DNA from: Undaria pinnatifida
Lineage: Eukaryota > Sar > Phaeophyceae > Laminariales > Alariaceae
Assembly: GCA_012845835.1 (NCBI GenBank)
Contig: JABAKD010000002.1
Coordinates: forward strand, 8,042,120 to 8,106,119
Length of the DNA stretch: 64,000 bases
Reading direction: 5' to 3'
The notes beneath the pieces are model-generated. The model was given only the letters and a program-made list of their open reading frames with translations, was not told the DNA's origin and searched no databases. Of this stretch, positions 10,690 to 22,004 are shown in pieces. Within the stretch, counting starts at the first letter, position 1, and each line of letters starts with the position of its first letter. Position numbers and translations under genes: made by a program.

Positions 10690-11099
10690 CAACATCGCAG
10701 GAACATCGTTTGTGTTCAATATGTTATTGGTTGCACACTTTGCGCCATCGGGTTGCCTTTTTTTACCGTTTATATTGAGGCCAGGTTTGGGGTGGTGAGT
10801 AGTTAGAGCTCCTCCAATTGAGAGATCCATACGAAAGGAGGCGCGCCCGCATCGTAGCATGTGTCACGAAGAGTGTTGAGGTTGCATTGGCCAGGGGGGT
10901 CGTTCGCCGCGGCGGCGTTACGGCCATCATCACATCGACCGTCATTACATTGACGTTTGCTCGCCTTTCATGTTGAACCTCGCGTTGTTCGCTGCTGCGG
11001 CGGTTCTGCCGTCATGAGCTTTGCGCGTGACTCCTTCCCTGCTTGATTTACCCGCGGTAGCGTGACAGCAGAATTTCGCTCTCTCAACAAGTGTATCCG
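10690..11099. other. No gene recognised
   Basis: GC-rich palindromic CGCCGCGGCGGCG at 10908. Frames on the minus strand (10645-10945) carry no motif. Confidence 0.35.
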
Positions 11100-13140
11100 C
11101 TATATTGAATGCTGATAACAAGGGAGATGGGGGGAGCGTTTTTGAGCGCGGGCCACGAGGAGTTGGCGCAAAAAATGACCCCACCGCGGACCAAGAGCAC
11201 TCTTCTCAATTGGGGATGGACGTTTTTAGAGAAGTGCGAGAATGGCTGGTGTTGGTACGCTTGAAACTAGTCGTATCCTAACTTCATGTACGAGGCATAG
11301 GTTGATAGTTATATTTTTCATTACGCATGCTTCAGACGCTGAGGGACGATAACGAGAGCGCAGGGGGGGGGGGGGATTCAGCGGGCCATCAACGGTCGGT
11401 CGGAGGGACCCGGCCGCGGAACAAGAGAACTTGCCCTAGATTTGGGGACGGGTGGCTTTGGAGGGATGCGATGCGGAGAAGAGATGCAGAGATGGAACTC
11501 CCTCAGCGGGACACGCCGACAGGAACATGTTGTGCGGGAGGCCGTTGATCCGTGAACAGCCCTGTGTACCAGGTGGTACCTAGCGTGTACCGATTGAAAC
11601 ATACAGCGGTCTCGGGAACAAAAGGAGTAGTAGGGGGGTGTCAAGAAGGTACATGAAAGCTCGTCGGCAACAACCCGTGTGTAGGACAAGAAAATACCCC
11701 AGAAGGTTTTTCGGGGTGTTTTTGGAGGGGTACGGGGTTGGATATTTATGGTGAATCTCGGTCAGCGGGGCACGGGCTAGTGAGAATATACTGTACAGTA
11801 AGCCCTTGGTTCGTGGAAATCCTGTATCTATATACCGCTTGAAGTATACTCCGGTCTCGGGTACACGAGGAGTTGTATATGTAGTGTATGTGGTGCAGCA
11901 AAGTAGTTAGTGATAGCACAGGCATAACCACTGTCGTTTATTCACGTCGCGTGAGACAGTTGCGTTTAGGTTGTGTTCTCAAAAGTTCTGGGTTTTTTAA
12001 GAGGCGGGCGAGCAGGGTGATTGGTGGAGGGGCTACTACAAGTGATATCGGACATAGTTCGCGACGATTCCGTATTTTGAAGACAAGAACTCTGACAGCT
12101 GGCAAAATGTTTTAAGTTGGTGCAAGATCGACAAGAGCACATGAAACAAGATGCTAATAGCTTGTACGTGCTCGACCCAAGGCAGCTTGCCCCGGTACAC
12201 GAGGAGCTGTAGATAATGTATACATGTAGCGCAGGAAAGCAATAGACGAACACAACAATAGCCAGTGTCGTTTTCCACGTTGAGTGAGACAGTTGCGCTT
12301 CTGTGGTGTCCAGTATTTCAGCTTTCGATGGGGGCGAGCGAGCAAGGTGATAAGAGAAAGGGGCGTTCTAGTCGTGATACTTAGTACATTTTGCAATGTA
12401 TAGCGTTCTTCATATTTGTGAGTGAAACAGATCGACTCGCAGCTTTCAAAGGGTGAGATTTTGGTACAGTATCACCAAGAGCGCATGAAAAGAGGCCATG
12501 TTCGTTTTTACTGTTCTCTACCGAGGGCAGTTTCTCGTGGTGCTGTATTAATAGTGGAACCCGCATGCGGAGGCGGTATGTCCTGTACAATTCAGAGAGA
12601 AAGACGTTTCGAGCCCGAAGAGAAATAGTGGGCCCACCAATAGCTAGCCGATGTCATTTTGCCCGTCGAGTGAGAAAGTTTTGGGCTTCTGTGTTTTCCA
12701 GCAGTTCAGCTTTTGAACGACGAAACGAACAAGGTTGTCGCAGGAGGGGGGCGTGAAATTGGTGATACTTGACATCATTTCGCGATGCTGGTTTGTGGTG
12801 TTATGTGCGCAGAACAAACCCACCCGCGGCTTGCAGGGAATTGAAGTTTTCTTGCAGAAACGACCCAAGAGCAGATTAAACGAGGTCGGCGTTTTGTAGT
12901 TGGTGTTATATTGCGCGTTATACCCAGGCTAGTTTTTCATGTTTGTACTGTGTGTACAGTAAGGCAGGAAGATCAATAGATGGGCACACCATTAGCTAAC
13001 TAGTGTCCCTTATCACGTTGTGCGAGACAGTTGCATTTTTGGTGTTGCCCAACCCTTCAGTTTTCGGACGTGGGGAGAGAGCAGGGTGGTGCGTAGGGGA
13101 GCGGCCGTCCTCGTCACGATATTTGACTTAAAACAATCGC
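11100..13140. repeat. Diverged satellite-like tandem array
   Basis: The marker GTGAGACAGTTGCG(T/C)TT occurs at 11951 and 12289, in diverged form at about 12670 (GTGAGAAAGTTTTGGG) and at about 13022, spacing roughly 340-380. Other markers keep the same order: CGGTCTCGGG at 11607 and 11852, TACACGAGGAG, CAAGAGC(A/G)CATGAAA, GCGAGCA(G/A)GGTGAT, TTCAG(C/T)TTT. Divergence is high, so the array is old. Short frames on both strands repeat with the units and are not genes. Confidence 0.75.
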
Positions 13141-15411
13141 GACGCCGTCTGGGTGTCCTGGGCGTGAAATAATTAATCTGTGGCTGATGGCAAGAATTAT
13201 TCCGTGGCTGATGGCAAGCGTTCTTTTTATGCTGGCACAGGAGCGACAAGCGCCTAAAAAGAAGCCCGAGTCATTCGGGTGTCATCTGCTTCGGGCGGTT
13301 TCTCCTAAACGCTTGTTGATGCTTCTTAAAATATATATGAAGTCAAGAGAGCTGTATATGCATACCCAGATTTAGACTTCCGATGTGTCTTTTGTTCCAC
13401 ATGACCATTCACGATTCGTTACACATATCGCACAGCAACATCTGTGTACATCCATCCGTGGGTTTTCCATGCCTGGTATGATATGCAGCAGCCCTCCTCG
13501 GATTAGTCTGCAGCCATACGTTTAGTTAGGCATACTTGTAAACGCCAAGAGCCTCGTGCAGCTCCATAAAAGTGGTACTTGTATAGCGCGTCGGAGAAAA
13601 GAAAAAGTTATACCGCTCACGTGAGAGTCGCGTAGTGCGCAGAAGAAAGGTGAATCTTGATCTGGTGTGGATTGTCCAAACTCTGAACCGAGCGTACCCC
13701 ATCCTACCCGTACTTGGGCAGATTTTTCTTAACTGCCACAAACCATCGTCGCCCTTTTACCAGAAGTGGGCCATGTTGGGCAGCACCGTGGCGAGTTTAC
13801 GGACTCCTACGCAGCTGGTAGACAGCATGCGTATGGTGCTGAGGTGGCAGGAAGCCGTCGGGTGGCAATCCTGCCTAACTCATGCCGGTCCTGTCGACGA
13901 CGCCCCACCTGTGATAAGAGTATAAGATAAGGAGAGAGACTACGAAGCTCCTTGTCATGTCAGCCTATTGCGCAGTCATTCTGGTCAGGCACGTGCGTTC
14001 GTTTAAAAATTGAAGATAGAATATTATTACATGCCCACGCTCCGATGAAAGACTAAACCAAATGAACCAATGCCCACCTGTTACTGCCCTCGTCAGACAC
14101 CCTTCCTACTCCTATGGAAATCTTTCGGTTACCTATTGTTCAAGCTATATTAGCTAATTGCCGACATCTACAGGTGATTGCCGGCTTTCTAAGGTAGTAC
14201 CATAGTGTTTTTTCAGTTTTATTGTAGAGTACGGCTGAGGACTGGCTGGCATAGCCAGTAGCAGTACATATCAGTTGTATGTACTGTATAAGTCAGCAGC
14301 CAGTATACTAGAATGCCTCAGTACACTGTTGCGGCAAAGCCGCAACGTAGCGGTAAAGCGTAGAAGTCGCCAGTTATCGCCCCCTCGTCCGGATGGTGTT
14401 GGCGGGGGTGCCGGAGGCGATTTTTTTTGTCCTCTTTGCTTGCGTTGTTTCCATCACAACCCGGAGCGTTTTTGGTCGGGAGTTGGTGGTGGGAGACAAT
14501 AACTCGCTCATCATGCGCAAAGTCCCCATCTCACGCGCTCTCGTGGCTTCTCTTTTGGTCACCATGCCTTCTTTGTGAGAGCCCCCGTTTAGTGACAGGG
14601 GGTCTTGTGGGACGTACACTTAGGTTTAAAAATAAGCCCATATACTGCTCAACTTGCATCTCTCAGCCAATGCGTGCAAGTATACTTGTGGTGGCAGAGC
14701 ATATTGCGCCAAGACCCAGCCATAATGTGTGTATTATCAATATACTAAAACTCGTTATCAAAGAGTTGATTGCGGAAAATGGACGGGTCGCATGTTCATA
14801 TTTTCGCGTGTCTTGTGCAAAGCGTGGAAGGGAAGGTTCCACCGCGCTCCGCAGCCCCGCCGATGACCTCATGTAGATCACTATACAAAAATACCCTGTA
14901 GTTGGTGTTCAGTATCAATTTTCGTGTCACGGGAGGACTTCACCCCGAATTCCAACGCCAATTTTGACGTTGCGTTAATGTCTAGACTACTTTTACCCTT
15001 TTATGATCCAAACGTACATAGGAAAACGTATTTCTTGACCATTTTTTTCGCCTGTTTTTCGTGGGTCGAGTTAACCTTGGATTGTGACGCTCGACGGTTT
15101 CAACACCCTGATACTATCACCACCACAAGTTTTCGTACCCAACCCCTACGCAACCAAAGCTGGTACATCGCAAACATTCTAATATCAGCCTGCCTTTCTT
15201 ATTACCTTTTTTCTTGGTAGTAGTAGGTGTCCTGTACTGCTGTCGTGTACAAGACCCAAAACGGATGGCGGCCATGCTTTCTGCCGTACAGGGAAACTGC
15301 GGTGGGGATGGCTGTGGGTTATCACAACTCGTCCTGGTTCTGCAGCCCGAAATAGGGGGAGGCCGAGTTTTGGCGCCTAGAAAGGTGAGGAGTATGAAAA
15401 CGACATATCAA
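13141..15411. other. No gene supported
   Basis: Frames of 60-149 aa (13635-13925 plus, 14427-14876 plus, 14924-15220 plus) lack recognisable domains. A short palindromic cluster, GCGGCAAAGCCGCAACGTAGCG, lies at 14331-14352. The frame 15214-15477 meets a plausible splice donor (AAAGGTGAGG, about 15383), but I could not tie it to anything. Confidence 0.3.
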
Positions 15412-16195
15412 TATATCGCACCATCGCCTAGACCTAGAACCACACGTATAGCAAACCCCTACACATATGCCACTTAAAGCCCCTCCTTCCCCCCCCCCTC
15501 CCCACCCCGCCCCCCACCTCCCCCCCTCCCCCACCCCCCACCCCCACACCCCCCCACCCCACCCCACCCCCAGCCCCTCGAACACTCCGCCCTCTACTCA
15601 CTAGCTGTACGAGTTACAGGATATACATGATAAACTGGTGCATTATTTCCAAAACTGTCACATTTATCCCCTTAAAAGAATGTATAGTTTCCACCCACAG
15701 ATTGAGCTGCCCCACCCCCCCCCCCCCCCCCCATGATGAACTGGTGCATTTTCCAAAGCCGTAAGATTTATCCCCTTGAAGGATATATAGTTTCCACACA
15801 CATATTGAGCTGCCCCGCCCGCCCCCCCCCCCCCCCCCAACCCCCCTTCCCCCCTGCCCCCCCCCCCCCCCCCAATCCCGCTTCCTTTTGATCAAAACCA
15901 GGCCCCCACGTCCTTTAAAACTCCGCCCTCCCCTCACCGGTTATTCGACTTACAGGAGTCACTTGATAAACGGATGCATTTCCTTCCACAGCTCTCAGAT
16001 TTTGTCCCCCTCAGAAACTGGTTTCATAATTTCCGCGCACAGACTGACTAACATCACCCTGTTGACCCTGATAGCTGCACTGTAGTTGCAAGGGGAGTCG
16101 CCGACCTATATCTTTAATGAGGACGCAAACCCGTAATACGCGCGATCGGAGTATCACACACAGCTTGCAAAGATAACTTTGGACAAAATCACTTA
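15412..16195 (+). repeat. R1 repeat with poly-C modules
   Basis: Starts at an AT-rich edge with CACCATCGCCTAGACCTAG, carries several long C runs (15488-15580, 15716, 15823, 15855), then ATTCGACTTACAGGA, CCCTGTTGACCCTGATAG and the GATCGGAGTATCACACAC block. It breaks off inside the constant end at GGACAAAATCACT. Confidence 0.85.
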
Positions 16196-16890
16196 AACCC
16201 CCCCTCCCCCGTCCTAGGTTAAAAATATGCTATCAAACCTCACACTGCTGCGAAAGGCTAATGTAGCCGTCCAATTGGTAGGAAATTCGGACCTAGTAGA
16301 TAAGACAAGAGACAAAGCACCGGATTTACCCCCCCGCGCCCCTCCCTCCCTTCCTAGCCGATTGAACATAACTATGCCACAGGTTTATACTCCTGTTCTC
16401 TGCCCCACCACATGCCTCAGGTTTAAACACATGAAAGTTATCATATAATACTGCAATATCTGTCGCGTTAAACCTGCCACTACTTCGTCCACACCAAAGT
16501 ATCGAATAAGCAAGCTAATCACATATACAAAACCTTCTTGTAACCTTTTATTTCAAAGCTTCAACCCTAGCCTCGCGAAGTGCTTCAATTCAACCCACAC
16601 AGTGTAGCAAAATAACGAATACACCCATAGCCAAACTATGAACAGAAACGGTATTGTAAGTGTATTATGATACCGCTACAACCCATAGTTGTCAAGGTTT
16701 GTTGTTGCATGTTTATCTCCAGGCGTAAATATGCATATAACCATACTTGACAAAAGCCGCGAGGGGGAACGTTGAAATTCCAAAACGTCCCTCGCAACTT
16801 AGTTTTTAACCCCCGAAGCAGTTTTCTCGGCGTATATCAATACGTTTTGCGGATATGCACAACACCCCCACCCCCCAACCACTGCAAACT
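16196..16890. other. No feature recognised
   Basis: AT-rich, no frame worth reporting, no repeat partner seen. Confidence 0.35.
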
Positions 16891-17340
16891 AATATGTATT
16901 TGAAAACACTAATCTGAAACAACACGATAACGAAGTCTAGAACATCACCCAAAACATACACGTATAGTAACCACCACGCGAACACAAATTCGTGTTCAAA
17001 AATACCATTCTGAAACAACGCGATAACGAAGCCTAGAACATCAACCCGAAAATAGCCGTGTAACAACATCCACTCGGACACAAATAATATGTATTTGAGA
17101 ACACCATTCTGGAACAACACGATAATGAAGTCTAAAACATCAACCAAAACATATACGTATCGCAACAACCACGCAAACACAAAATAATACGTGTTCAAAA
17201 ACACCACTCTGAAACAACACGATAACGAAGCCTAGAACATCAACTAAAACAACCACGCGGACACAAAATAATATGTATTCGAAAACACCACTCTGAAAAA
17301 ACGCGAAAACGAAGTCTAGAACGTCAACCAAGAATGTCCA
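16891..17340. repeat. Minisatellite, five units of 84-100 bp
   Basis: Unit starts AATATGTATTTGAAAA-like at about 16891, 16987, 17086, 17186 and 17270. Each contains CTGAAACAACACGATAACG, AAG(T/C)CTAGAACATCA and ACCACGCG.ACACAAA. The period varies by indels and the units differ at about 10-20% of sites. Confidence 0.85.
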
Positions 17341-17838
17341 CACACTAAAACCACATACACGTCTACAAGTCAATAGATGGAACAGATGTACCCTGGAATC
17401 CAAATTGAGGTCCCTACGACTCGGAAACATCGCATGGTCTACATATAGTCCTTGCACACACCTAAAATACGTCAAAACTGTTCGTTGCCAAAGAACAGGT
17501 TCATCAAGAACGCAAGAACAAACAAAATAACAGACGAGGTAATCGTAGCAGCGCCCATCGTTATAGCATTCGCCCACCACATCACCTCCTTTGCAATTGG
17601 TTTTGGGCATCAGCGAACTGAGTCCAACGCATGCCCGTAGTGTTTTAGGTGGCGTGAGGAGCGGCAGAAAAATAAAGTGCGCTGCTCGATAACCTGTTCC
17701 TGACCGTCGGTATACTGAACAATCTTCGGGCCGCGTCTCCTCTGTATCAGGTGCGTGCGGAATTTTATTTGTCGTTTTCAAGCAAGCGGTTGCGTTGACA
17801 TATACTACCTGGCTTGATGTAAAGGAAAGGAACACCAC
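17140..17838 (-). CDS. Hypothetical open frame, 232 aa
   Basis: The longest minus-strand frame outside the large retroelement. Its C-terminal third is translated minisatellite (two hydrophobic repeats of the type VDVLxFVxxxFQSGVFE), giving a membrane-like, Cys/Phe/Val-rich tail. The N-terminal two thirds are Cys-rich with no recognised domain. Because the array is read open by virtue of its sequence, the frame may be fortuitous. Confidence 0.15.
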   Translation of the reverse strand: MVFLSFTSSQVVYVNATACLKTTNKIPHAPDTEETRPEDCSVYRRSGTGYRAAHFIFLPLLTPPKTLRACVGLSSLMPKTNCKGGDVVGECYNDGRCYDYLVCYFVCSCVLDEPVLWQRTVLTYFRCVQGLYVDHAMFPSRRDLNLDSRVHLFHLLTCRRVCGFSVWTFLVDVLDFVFAFFQSGVFEYILFCVRVVVLVDVLGFVIVLFQSGVFEHVLFCVCVVVAIRICFG

Positions 17839-17902
17839 TCAGCGATCATCTACTACACGCTAGGGCATGTTTTCATGAGCACCACTAACAAGAGCACCAG
17901 AC

Positions 17903-18292
17903 ATGGACGCGACATCTACAGGACCACAACATCTTCTACGACAGTGGGGAGAAAACAGGGCGTATAATCGTACACTAGATAATAACAATGTGAAAAAGAA
18001 GTACAGACAGATATGTGAACTCTGCGGTAGACCACACTACCCACCTTTTACGCAGGGTATTTCGTGTCTCCGGCCGTTTGCATGATCGCCTGACAACCTC
18101 TACCAAGCGAAGTAACATATGCCTAACAAAGAAAAGTCACCCTCGCGTTCAATAGTGGTGACATCGCATGCCCACGTCACCTCGCTTGGTGTATTTGGAA
18201 GATGTATCTCTGTCTTAGAATTGGCGACCTCAGAGCCCCACATCGGCACGGCAGAAATCATAGGCGAAAAATCGTATATGTGATACAATAAT
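17903..18292 (+). pseudogene. CxxCG coding-like segment, first copy of family H
   Basis: The frame at 17903-18085 includes NNNVKKKYRQICELCGRPHY. A second, diverged segment starting at about 18277 reads NNNVKRRCRQIFKNCGKPHY in the same strand before a stop. The matching peptides, with conserved RQI, CG and PHY, suggest that the duplicated DNA once encoded a small zinc-binding-type protein. Unit length is about 300 bp. Identity unknown. Confidence 0.3.
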
Positions 18293-18770
18293 AACGTGAA
18301 AAGGAGATGCAGACAGATATTCAAAAATTGCGGTAAACCGCACTACCAACTTATTACGTAAGGTATTCCGTACATACCGTCTGTATGATCGCCTCCCAAC
18401 CTATGCCAACCGAAGTATGACGAACGAAGTAACGTAATTGAGCGCGTGTACACTACGCGTTCCTTTCAAAACAATAACGATTCGCTTCTCTCCCTTTTGT
18501 TGTCAATGGCGGTGACATTGAAATTATACATCACCTCGCCTGTTTTATTTGGCAATATGTATTCTCTTTCTTATAATCGCGATGTCAGAAAATGATGGTA
18601 ACTACGATTGCACCTGTCGATTGAAATATTCTATCTTTCGATCCATGTACAATAACAAATTATGAAGCTTTTAGCACGTTGTTTACTACACCTAAGAACT
18701 GGGTTGCATACTACATGTAACATCAAACCTTCTAGAGATATAAACATTACGAGGCGGGTGATATAAAGGG
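17987..18770 (+). repeat. Family H repeat, tandemly duplicated
   Basis: Two adjacent copies (about 17987-18290 and 18293-18600) share GTGAAAA, CAGACAGATAT, GCGGTA(G/A)ACC(A/G)CACTACC, ATGATCGCCT, GTGACAT and CACGTCACCTCG/TACATCACCTCG. The second continues through TTATGAAGCTTTTAGCACG and CATCAAACCTTCTAGAG into the R1 poly-C part. The whole second segment returns reverse complemented at 25190-25600, so H is probably the 5' extension of R1. Confidence 0.7.
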
Positions 18771-20076
18771 GTGTCTTCTTGCTGCAACCGTCAGACTCGT
18801 CCCCTTCAAAGGTTTATAGTTTCCGCGCACATATTGAAATGCTCGCCCCCCCGCCCGCCCCCCCCCGATCCCTCTTTTTTAAATGCCCCACCTCAAATAA
18901 AAACCTGCCAGAGTAGTAAACACTACCAGCCAGCTGATATAATCTCATTATCCATCTAGCCATCCATGCCGTACCTCCAACTCATCTCCCCCCCCCCCCT
19001 TTGTTCCCCGCCCAGTTCGTTCAAACGCCCCACTTACAATCGAAATCGGCCAGAGTAATAAACACTAATAAGCCATTGATATCACGTCATTATCTTTTTA
19101 GCCATCCATGACGTAGCTTTCACTCATCCCCCCTCCCCCCCTCCAACGCCCCCTCCTTCCCCACACCCCGCACGATCGCCTAGACCCAGCACCTCGCGTA
19201 TAGTAGGCCCCTACATTTATGATTAATACGCGCGATCGGAGGATCACACACAATGTTGCGAACATCAGTGTCGACCAAATCCTTGATTTTAATATTATAT
19301 GTAACCTAAACCTCTTGAAAACCCTCCCCCCCCCCCCGCCCCCCTCCCCGCCTTTTTTTTTTTTCCCTCGCTTCCTCTTGCTTAAACGCCCCACCTACTA
19401 TCGAAATCCGCCAGAGTAATAAGCACTTCCACGCCCTGGATATCGCCTCGTTATCGTTTCAGAGCCGTCCATGCCGCTGCTGCAATTCCCACCCACCCCC
19501 GTCCCCAACGCCCCCTCCTTCACCCACCACCCGCACCATCGCCTAGACCTAGCACCACGCGTATAGCAAACCCCTACATCTATGCGACCTAAAGCCCTCC
19601 CCCCCCGCCCCCGCCCCCCCCCGCCGCATTCCTCCCCTTCCCCCACAAGAAGGATTTATAGTTTCCACGCACAAATAGACCTGCCCCACCCGTCCCTTCC
19701 CCCCCCTCACCCCCTCCCGCCCCCCTTTTGATCAAAATCAGGCCCCCACGTCCTTCAAAACTCCGCCCTCCCCTCACCGGATGTTCGACTTACAGGATTC
19801 ACTTGATAAAACGGATACATTTCCTTCCACAGCTGTCAGATTTTGTCCCCTTCAGAAACGGGTTTTATAGTTTCCGCACACAGACTGCCTAACATCACCC
19901 TGTGGACCCTGATAGCTACACTGCAGTAGCAAGGGGAGTCGCTGACCTATATCCTTAATGAGGACACACAACCCGTAATACGCGCGATCGGAGTATCACA
20001 CACAGCTTGCAAAGATGAGTTTCGACAGAATATTGGATCTCACAGCTGGAGTGTATTTTAATTTTTATAATACATG
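18771..20076 (+). repeat. R1 repeat, long copy
   Basis: Directly follows family H. Contains CAACCGTCAGACTCGTCCCC, C-rich modules, an internal copy of the terminus (19228-19300, ACGCGCGATCGGAGGATC), further modules, then the standard right half and the constant end at ATTTTTATAATACA. The internal terminus shows that modules were fused in tandem. Confidence 0.85.
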
Positions 20077-20097
20077 ATGTCACGTGTTTTTGTGAAT

Positions 20098-20423
20098 TGT
20101 TGGTTGATATCAGGCTGAGTTTGGGTAGGCAGCAACAACTAACTGGTTGGCATTTTGACAGTAGTCAACCCGACCAGTAGGACCCTCAAATTCCTCTACA
20201 AATGGCGTCGTCAGCAGGACCATGCATGGTGTCCTGGGTCGTGGGTTCGAATCTCGCCTTCCACTACTATTATGGACTTTCCCCATGTCGAACTTGAAAA
20301 ATACTCTCCCAGGTATCCCCAAGAGACGGACACGCGTATAGATCCTGACGCCTCCGCAAGCATATCCGGCCGACCTGCTATTCCGCCGCTGTTGTAAGAC
20401 ATAAATTGGGTAGTAGGCAGTTG
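20098..20423 (+). mobile_element. TRIM-like miniature LTR element, degenerate
   Basis: Candidate 5' LTR 20098-20200 starts TGTTGG and ends CTCTACA. Two bases later comes TGGCGTCGTC (PBS-like), then CATGTCGAACTTGAAAAA and CCGGCCGACCTGCTAT as in the copies at 21377 and 60858. A decayed 3' LTR starts TGTTGTAAGA at 20390 and is interrupted by the MITE beginning at 20424. The internal GGGTTCGAATCTCGCC resembles a tRNA T-arm/B box and yields spurious peptides of the 'RTHDP' type. Confidence 0.6.
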
Positions 20424-20692
20424 GAGTCATCCCAAGGCAGGGGTTTACGCTTTTTCGGGCGAACGTTCGTGACCGGTTGAGCTTCGCGAGTAAGTGTGGA
20501 AATATCGGCTATACGATAGTATGATAAGTTTACGAGCATGCTTGCTTTAGGACAAGCGCCTGAAAATTTTGGTCGGGTTGCGGGAACGAACGCCTTCGAG
20601 GTCATGTTTCGGGTGAAATGTTGAGCTAGCTCCTCATGTTAGGAGCTCAGAAATTTTTTAGAATCTGCTTGACCCCTACCGTGGGAGGAATC
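20424..20692. mobile_element. Family G MITE
   Basis: Left end GAGTCATCCCAAGGCAGGGG; the reverse complement of the right end reads GATTCCTCCCACGGTAGGGG. Interior: TACGCTTTTTCGGG, TGACCGG, GAGCTAGCTCCTCATG. It shares ends and interior with 38502-38739 and 58370-58946. Confidence 0.65.
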
Positions 20693-20713
20693 ATTATCTT
20701 TTAATCGCATTTG

Positions 20714-20913
20714 AGTCTTGCAGTCTGCCTGATAAGTATGTGAGCGGTGTGTTCATGTATTCTACGGAGGCGTGGTTTACGTGCGTACGGATATTATTGT
20801 AGGAGAGTTTCATATTTATTTGGACACGGGAACATTCTATTGCATGAACACCTTGATGAGGTGGTATGATGGATTAAATTAATCTACTGCTTACCAGCCA
20901 GACTGCAAGTACT
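20714..20913. mobile_element. Small TIR element, 200 bp
   Basis: AGTCTTGCAGTCTGCCTGAT at the left matches the reverse complement of the right end (AGTACTTGCAGTCTGGCTG) apart from an indel and a few substitutions. No coding capacity. Confidence 0.55.
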
Positions 20914-21376
20914 ATTTAATACGTAGATATTTTATCATTGGTTAACCTTTTACCAGTAGTAGGCAAACGAACTGATACCCTCTAATCCGTAATACGATGC
21001 ACCCCGGGCCGATAGGGCTCTGGTGTACGGCCACGTTGTAAAGAGAGACGGGCCCTATCTATCCCAAGAAAATATGGTGTGAATTTCATAATATAAAAGA
21101 TGATGAGTGTTTTTTGGCTCGTCATCATCATGAAATTAAGAGCCAAGCTTACTAATAATAGTGTACGGGGGAGGTTAGTCAAAGCCGTGTAGGCATTTTC
21201 CGTCAGGTCGCGCGGATCATGGGGGGGTCGTTTTTTTCTTCGTCTCATTACCTCGTAGCTGAGGAGACTATTTTGCGGACCGCAGATTGGAACAATAAAA
21301 AGAAAATTGAAGAGCGGCGCAGCCGTGTTTCTCGTCCGCTTCTGGCCCGTTCTGAGTCCTGGTTTGGGTAAGTAAG
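20914..21376 (+). repeat. Family F repeat, part 1 (split by TRIM)
   Basis: The 3' portion GAGCGGCGCAGC, GTTTCTCG, CGCTTCTGGCC, CTGGTTTGGGTAAG matches 59240-59300. The match resumes after the TRIM at 21771. The left part (20914-21240) has no partner that I could see. Confidence 0.6.
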
Positions 21377-21770
21377 TGTTAAGGTAAGGTATTAGTGGGG
21401 TATTCGTCCGTTTGACACATTACTAGCAAAGGGTTAACCAATATTAGCTTAACCCAAACTAAGCTTTACAACATTCACCCCCCCTGAAACGGCGGGGTAG
21501 CACGTCGGCCGGATATACGGGCGGACGTGTCAATTATCCAAGCCGTTTCATTTTCCGGGTATACCGGGGAGAGAATTTTTCAAGTTCGACATGGGCAAAG
21601 TCGTAAAAAGTTTATTATTGTTGTGGATGGCGGGATTCGAACCCATAACCCAAGAACCCATAGCCTGTCGACGACGCCATTTGTCGAGGTAAGGTACTGG
21701 TGGGGTATCAATCCGTTTGACCACTTGCAAAAGGTCAACCGATAGCTTACCCGAACTAAGCCTTATAAGA
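21377..21770 (-). mobile_element. TRIM-like miniature LTR element
   Basis: Read on the minus strand: 5' LTR 21682-21770 (about 89 bp), PBS-like TGGCGTCGTCGAC, a tRNA-like GGGTTCGAATCCCGCCATCC, CATGTCGAACTTGAAAAA, CCGGCCGACGTGCTA, a purine tract AGGGGGGGTGAA, then a 3' LTR 21377-21473 starting TGTTGTAAAG. LTRs share GCTTAGTT.GGGT.AAGC, GGTCAAACGG (or GTCAAACGG) and TACCCCAC. No coding capacity. It is inserted in family F; flanks TAAG/AAAG are a possible 4-bp duplication with one mismatch. Confidence 0.75.
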
Positions 21771-21975
21771 AAAGGGTAAGGGTTAGGGTTAGAGGTTGGA
21801 TTCATAAAAGAAAAGTGAATATCCGCGCGGTCGTGTTTCTCGCCCGTTTTGCGTCCGAGGTGGGGTAAGAGCTAGGGGTAGAGATTGGGTTAGGTCTATG
21901 CCTGTTCTTTGGTCCCACCAGACAGTATTTCCTAGCCCGCAAACGCGCGGTAAAAGGCCCTATAATTATATTTGG
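21771..21975 (+). repeat. Family F repeat, part 2
   Basis: Continues GGGTAAGGGTTAGGGTTAG, then GTTTCTCGCCCGTTTTGCG, GGGTTAGGTCTATGCC, CCACCAGACAGTATTTCCTAG, parallel to 59270-59400. The TTAGGG-like words are two or three units at most. Confidence 0.6.
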
Positions 21976-22004
21976 TGCCACTGTCTGGATTGGACGCAAA
22001 CCGA

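Noticed and set aside
20110-20430. Peptides such as RDSNPRP, GGIRTHNP, GGIRTHE, GFEPRT
   Set aside because: They arise by translating tRNA-derived B-box sequence (GGTTCGAATCC) in SINE/TRIM elements, a known source of spurious proteins.
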